This document shows positions 6,154 through 7,546 of a DNA stretch of 7,546 nucleotides, in pieces (position 1 is the first letter of the stretch; each line of letters begins with the position of its first letter). Position numbers and translations under genes: made by a program. The DNA comes from JBBARC01 sp040400005 (GTDB lineage: Bacteria; Pseudomonadota; Alphaproteobacteria; Acetobacterales; Acetobacteraceae): assembly GCA_040400005.1 (NCBI GenBank), contig JBBARC010000074.1, positions 1 through 7,546 on the forward strand, given 5' to 3'. The notes under the pieces are model-generated. The model saw only the letters and a list, made by a program, of their open reading frames with translations. It had not been told where the DNA came from and did no database searches.

Positions 6154-7302
6154 TTAATCCGCGCCCATTGTGTGAAGGGGGGGGGCAGCAGCGGTGGCGG
6201 CGAGTGCGGTCAGGCGCGGGCTTGGTCGAAACAGTAGGGCCGCAATAACGATCGGTGGCACCAGGGTGGTGAGCCACATCAGGAACACCAGATCGGGGTT
6301 GGAGGTGGCAAGGCCAGAGGCGGCAAGCCCTGCGGCGAGCAAGGCAACCAGCCCAATAGATACCGCCAGCGGGCGCCATAGCGTGCCAGCGCGGCGAAAC
6401 CCGCCGGTAAGCACAGCGATCAGCGCCAGCAGGGTGAAGCCCGCGCTGGTTAGCGGCTGGGTCAAACGGCGGTGCGCTTCCGCCACCAGCTTGCCGATGT
6501 CGCGGGTTGGTATGATACGCAAATCGGGGTGCAGAAGTTCATCGAGCCCCATTTCGTTGACATCGCGAAAGCGCGCGTCGGTGGTTTTACTGTCGTTTGC
6601 GAGATCGACGGTGTCGGCGGCGAAGGTGAGCAGGCTAAGCCTGCCGGTGGCGGCATCAATTTCCTGGCGGGTGCCATGCAGTAAGGCGACCCGGGGGGTA
6701 TCGCCGCTGGTGACCATGCGCCCGGTTTGGGCAAGGATAGTGGCGCGGGTGTGGGCATCGCGTTCATCCTGCACAATGATACCGCGCAGCGTACCATCGC
6801 GGTCGCGGGCGCGGACGTAAACGGTGAGTTTATCGGAAATCGGGGTGAACACGCCTTCCTGTAGCAGGAAGGCGGCGACCTTGTTACGAATTTCAAACTG
6901 GTAGCGCTTGAACTGTTCCGAACACAGCGGCACCACAGATAGGGTCAGCGCGTAGCCCAGCGCGGTTGCACACAGCGCCATCAGCAAGGCCGGGCGGGCG
7001 AGGGCAACGTTGGATAGGCCGGTGCCGCGCATGACGGTGATTTCGCGGTCTGACGCCAGCCGCTGGTAGGTGGCGAGCACCACGACAAAACTGGTGATCG
7101 GCAGCACGACGGCGGTAAAATTGGGCAATAATAGGCTGGTGAGCTGAATAAACACGCGCAGCGACAAGCCGCGATTAACCACCAGCTCGATAAACCGCAG
7201 TGACTGGGTGAGCCATATCAGGGCGACCAGGGTTGCCGTGATGGCCGCAAGGGCGACCAGCAACTGGCGCAGAATGTAGCGATCGAGCTGGGTGAATGGC
7301 AT
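6154..7302 (-). CDS. lptF: LptF, LPS export permease subunit
   Basis: The 382-residue product is the partner permease of LptG in the LptB2FG exporter. It opens with LDRYILRQLL, typical of YjgP/YjgQ proteins. Hydrophobic segments lie at about 13-32, 52-77, 100-126, 284-302, 311-331 and 336-357, and a periplasmic jellyroll fills about 130-275. SDREITVMRGTGLS (84-97) is the cytoplasmic coupling region. The length is close to the family norm. The ATG at 7302 is supported by the N-terminal match, although no clear Shine-Dalgarno sequence precedes it. As first gene of the cluster it has a leader with a strong inverted repeat (7319-7357) and a copy of the end repeat from 7381. Its last codons are low-complexity and include nine consecutive C on the coding strand, at the Ala-Pro-Pro-Leu of the tail. 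In many alphaproteobacteria a leucyl aminopeptidase gene lies near lptF; none is visible here because the window ends. Confidence 0.92.
   Translation of the reverse strand: MPFTQLDRYILRQLLVALAAITATLVALIWLTQSLRFIELVVNRGLSLRVFIQLTSLLLPNFTAVVLPITSFVVVLATYQRLASDREITVMRGTGLSNVALARPALLMALCATALGYALTLSVVPLCSEQFKRYQFEIRNKVAAFLLQEGVFTPISDKLTVYVRARDRDGTLRGIIVQDERDAHTRATILAQTGRMVTSGDTPRVALLHGTRQEIDAATGRLSLLTFAADTVDLANDSKTTDARFRDVNEMGLDELLHPDLRIIPTRDIGKLVAEAHRRLTQPLTSAGFTLLALIAVLTGGFRRAGTLWRPLAVSIGLVALLAAGLAASGLATSNPDLVFLMWLTTLVPPIVIAALLFRPSPRLTALAATAAAPPLHTMGAD
6177..6185 (-). repeat. Nine-base C tract in the lptF 3' end
   Basis: The plus strand has nine consecutive G (6177-6185), so the lptF mRNA has nine C across codons 373-376 (GCC CCC CCC CTT). 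It is the longest G or C homopolymer in the window. The lptG frame (-1 relative to lptF) is open across it, so gain of one C, or a -1 ribosomal slip, would bypass the lptF stop and join the LptF reading frame to LptG. Confidence 0.85.
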
Positions 7303-7318
7303 TGCCGGCTGAGCTTAG

Positions 7319-7357
7319 CGGGCGCCGCGTGTGATCGCAAAATTGGCGCGGCGCCCG
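7319..7357. promoter_or_regulatory. Perfect 11-bp inverted repeat in the lptF leader
   Basis: CGGGCGCCGCG (7319-7329) is the exact reverse complement of 7347-7357, separated by 17 bases. On the minus strand the structure ends 16 nt before the lptF ATG, and no U tract follows, so it is not a typical terminator. It could be a 5'-UTR stem-loop affecting lptF translation or stability, or a two-fold-symmetric protein binding site. No recognisable -35/-10 pair is visible around it, so its relation to the promoter is unknown. Confidence 0.6.
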
Positions 7358-7380
7358 GCCCTGCTTACCCTGCCTCCTGC

Positions 7381-7394
7381 GGCAATCGGGTGAA
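7381..7394 (-). repeat. 14-bp outer motif of the repeat (unit B), right copy
   Basis: This is the exact reverse complement of 172-185. It marks the inner boundary of the right-hand repeat, 78 bases upstream of the lptF ATG. In this copy an A-rich stretch and the core follow it directly, without the extra hairpin arm found on the left. Confidence 0.75.
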
Positions 7395-7406
7395 GGGAAA
7401 AAAAGC

Positions 7407-7498
7407 AACAAAAAAGACTTTTTGGACGTTTGGTGCGGTATTCGGTGCAGCCAAAAATCCCAGTCCCCAGCTTCGAAAGTCTTTTTGCTTCTTTTTCG
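7407..7498 (+). repeat. Quasi-palindromic core repeat, right copy
   Basis: It aligns in the same direction with 58-148, although the flanking A and B units are inverted between the two copies. Its own edges are complementary: AAAAAGAC at 7411-7418 against GTCTTTTT at 7479-7486, with further A-rich/T-rich pairing outside. The inner landmark ATTCGGTGCAGCC is at 7440-7452. It lies upstream of lptF, but no promoter could be recognised in it. Confidence 0.85.
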
Positions 7499-7545
7499 TA
7501 ACTGCCCAGGTAGGGGTGAGAACGCTAACTGCCTCAAAAAACTCA
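7492..7545 (-). repeat. Right arm (unit A) of the window-bounding inverted repeat
   Basis: This is the inverted partner of 1-54, matching at 53 of 54 positions. Each pair of matched coordinates sums to 7546, so the window is trimmed almost exactly at the repeat edges. That is the pattern expected of a complete contig ended on both sides by the same unresolved repeat family. Confidence 0.93.
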
Positions 7546-7546
7546 A

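Noticed and set aside
6194..6820. 208-codon plus-strand open frame antisense to lptF
   Set aside because: It is Ser/Arg-rich with no recognisable domain and lies wholly opposite a clear lptF; it is a product of high GC content.
7395..7490. Promoter for the lpt cluster inside the right-hand repeat (minus strand)
   Set aside because: TTG-containing hexamers are present, but none has a TATAAT-like partner at a proper distance.
1..7546. Composite transposon or genomic island bounded by inverted repeats
   Set aside because: No transposase, integrase or cargo-type genes are present. The contents are core lptF-lptG-lptD-surA genes, so contig ends at a dispersed repeat are more likely.
7175..7546. 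Small protein gene on the minus strand upstream of lptF
   Set aside because: Its first part is translated repeat DNA shared with the left end, and the rest overlaps the start of lptF in another frame.

Overview
The window looks like chromosomal DNA from a GC-rich alphaproteobacterium. The best support is the protein families and the gene order lptF-lptG-lptD-surA. The short AT-rich intergenic repeats would suit the Acetobacteraceae/Rhodospirillales side, but that placement is only an inference. No transposase, integrase, phage gene, RNA gene or CRISPR array is visible.

Layout, left to right. Positions 1-230 hold no convincing gene. They carry an AT-rich repeat made of a 54-bp arm, a quasi-palindromic core, a small hairpin and a 14-bp motif. 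A double hot-dog thioesterase lies at 231-1118 on the plus strand. It converges on a minus-strand outer-membrane biogenesis cluster, read right to left: lptF (7302-6154), lptG (6145-5036), lptD (5036-2760) and surA (2720-1206). The four genes are tightly packed (8-nt gap, 1-nt overlap, 39-nt gap), so they are probably one transcript. The lptF leader (7303-7380) contains a perfect 11-bp inverted repeat. Positions 7381-7546 hold a second copy of the left-end repeat, facing the first.

How the genes work together. LptF and LptG are the inner-membrane permease subunits of the Lpt lipopolysaccharide exporter. LptD is the outer-membrane translocon that receives the LPS. SurA is the periplasmic chaperone/isomerase that helps fold outer-membrane barrels, LptD among them. 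In many proteobacteria surA is followed by pdxA and rsmA (ksgA). Here it is followed by a convergent thioesterase.

Most unusual features. (1) The two window ends are inverted copies of one repeat, with 53 of 54 end bases matching, but the central cores of the two copies lie in the same direction, as if one core had been flipped relative to its flanks. The ends may simply be contig breaks at a multicopy repeat. (2) A run of nine C on the coding strand sits near the 3' end of lptF, and a -1 shift there reads straight into lptG. (3) A GC-rich hairpin lies just before lptF. I did not find a complete new multi-gene system. The genes are housekeeping, and the novelty is in the repeats and in possible translational or regulatory details.
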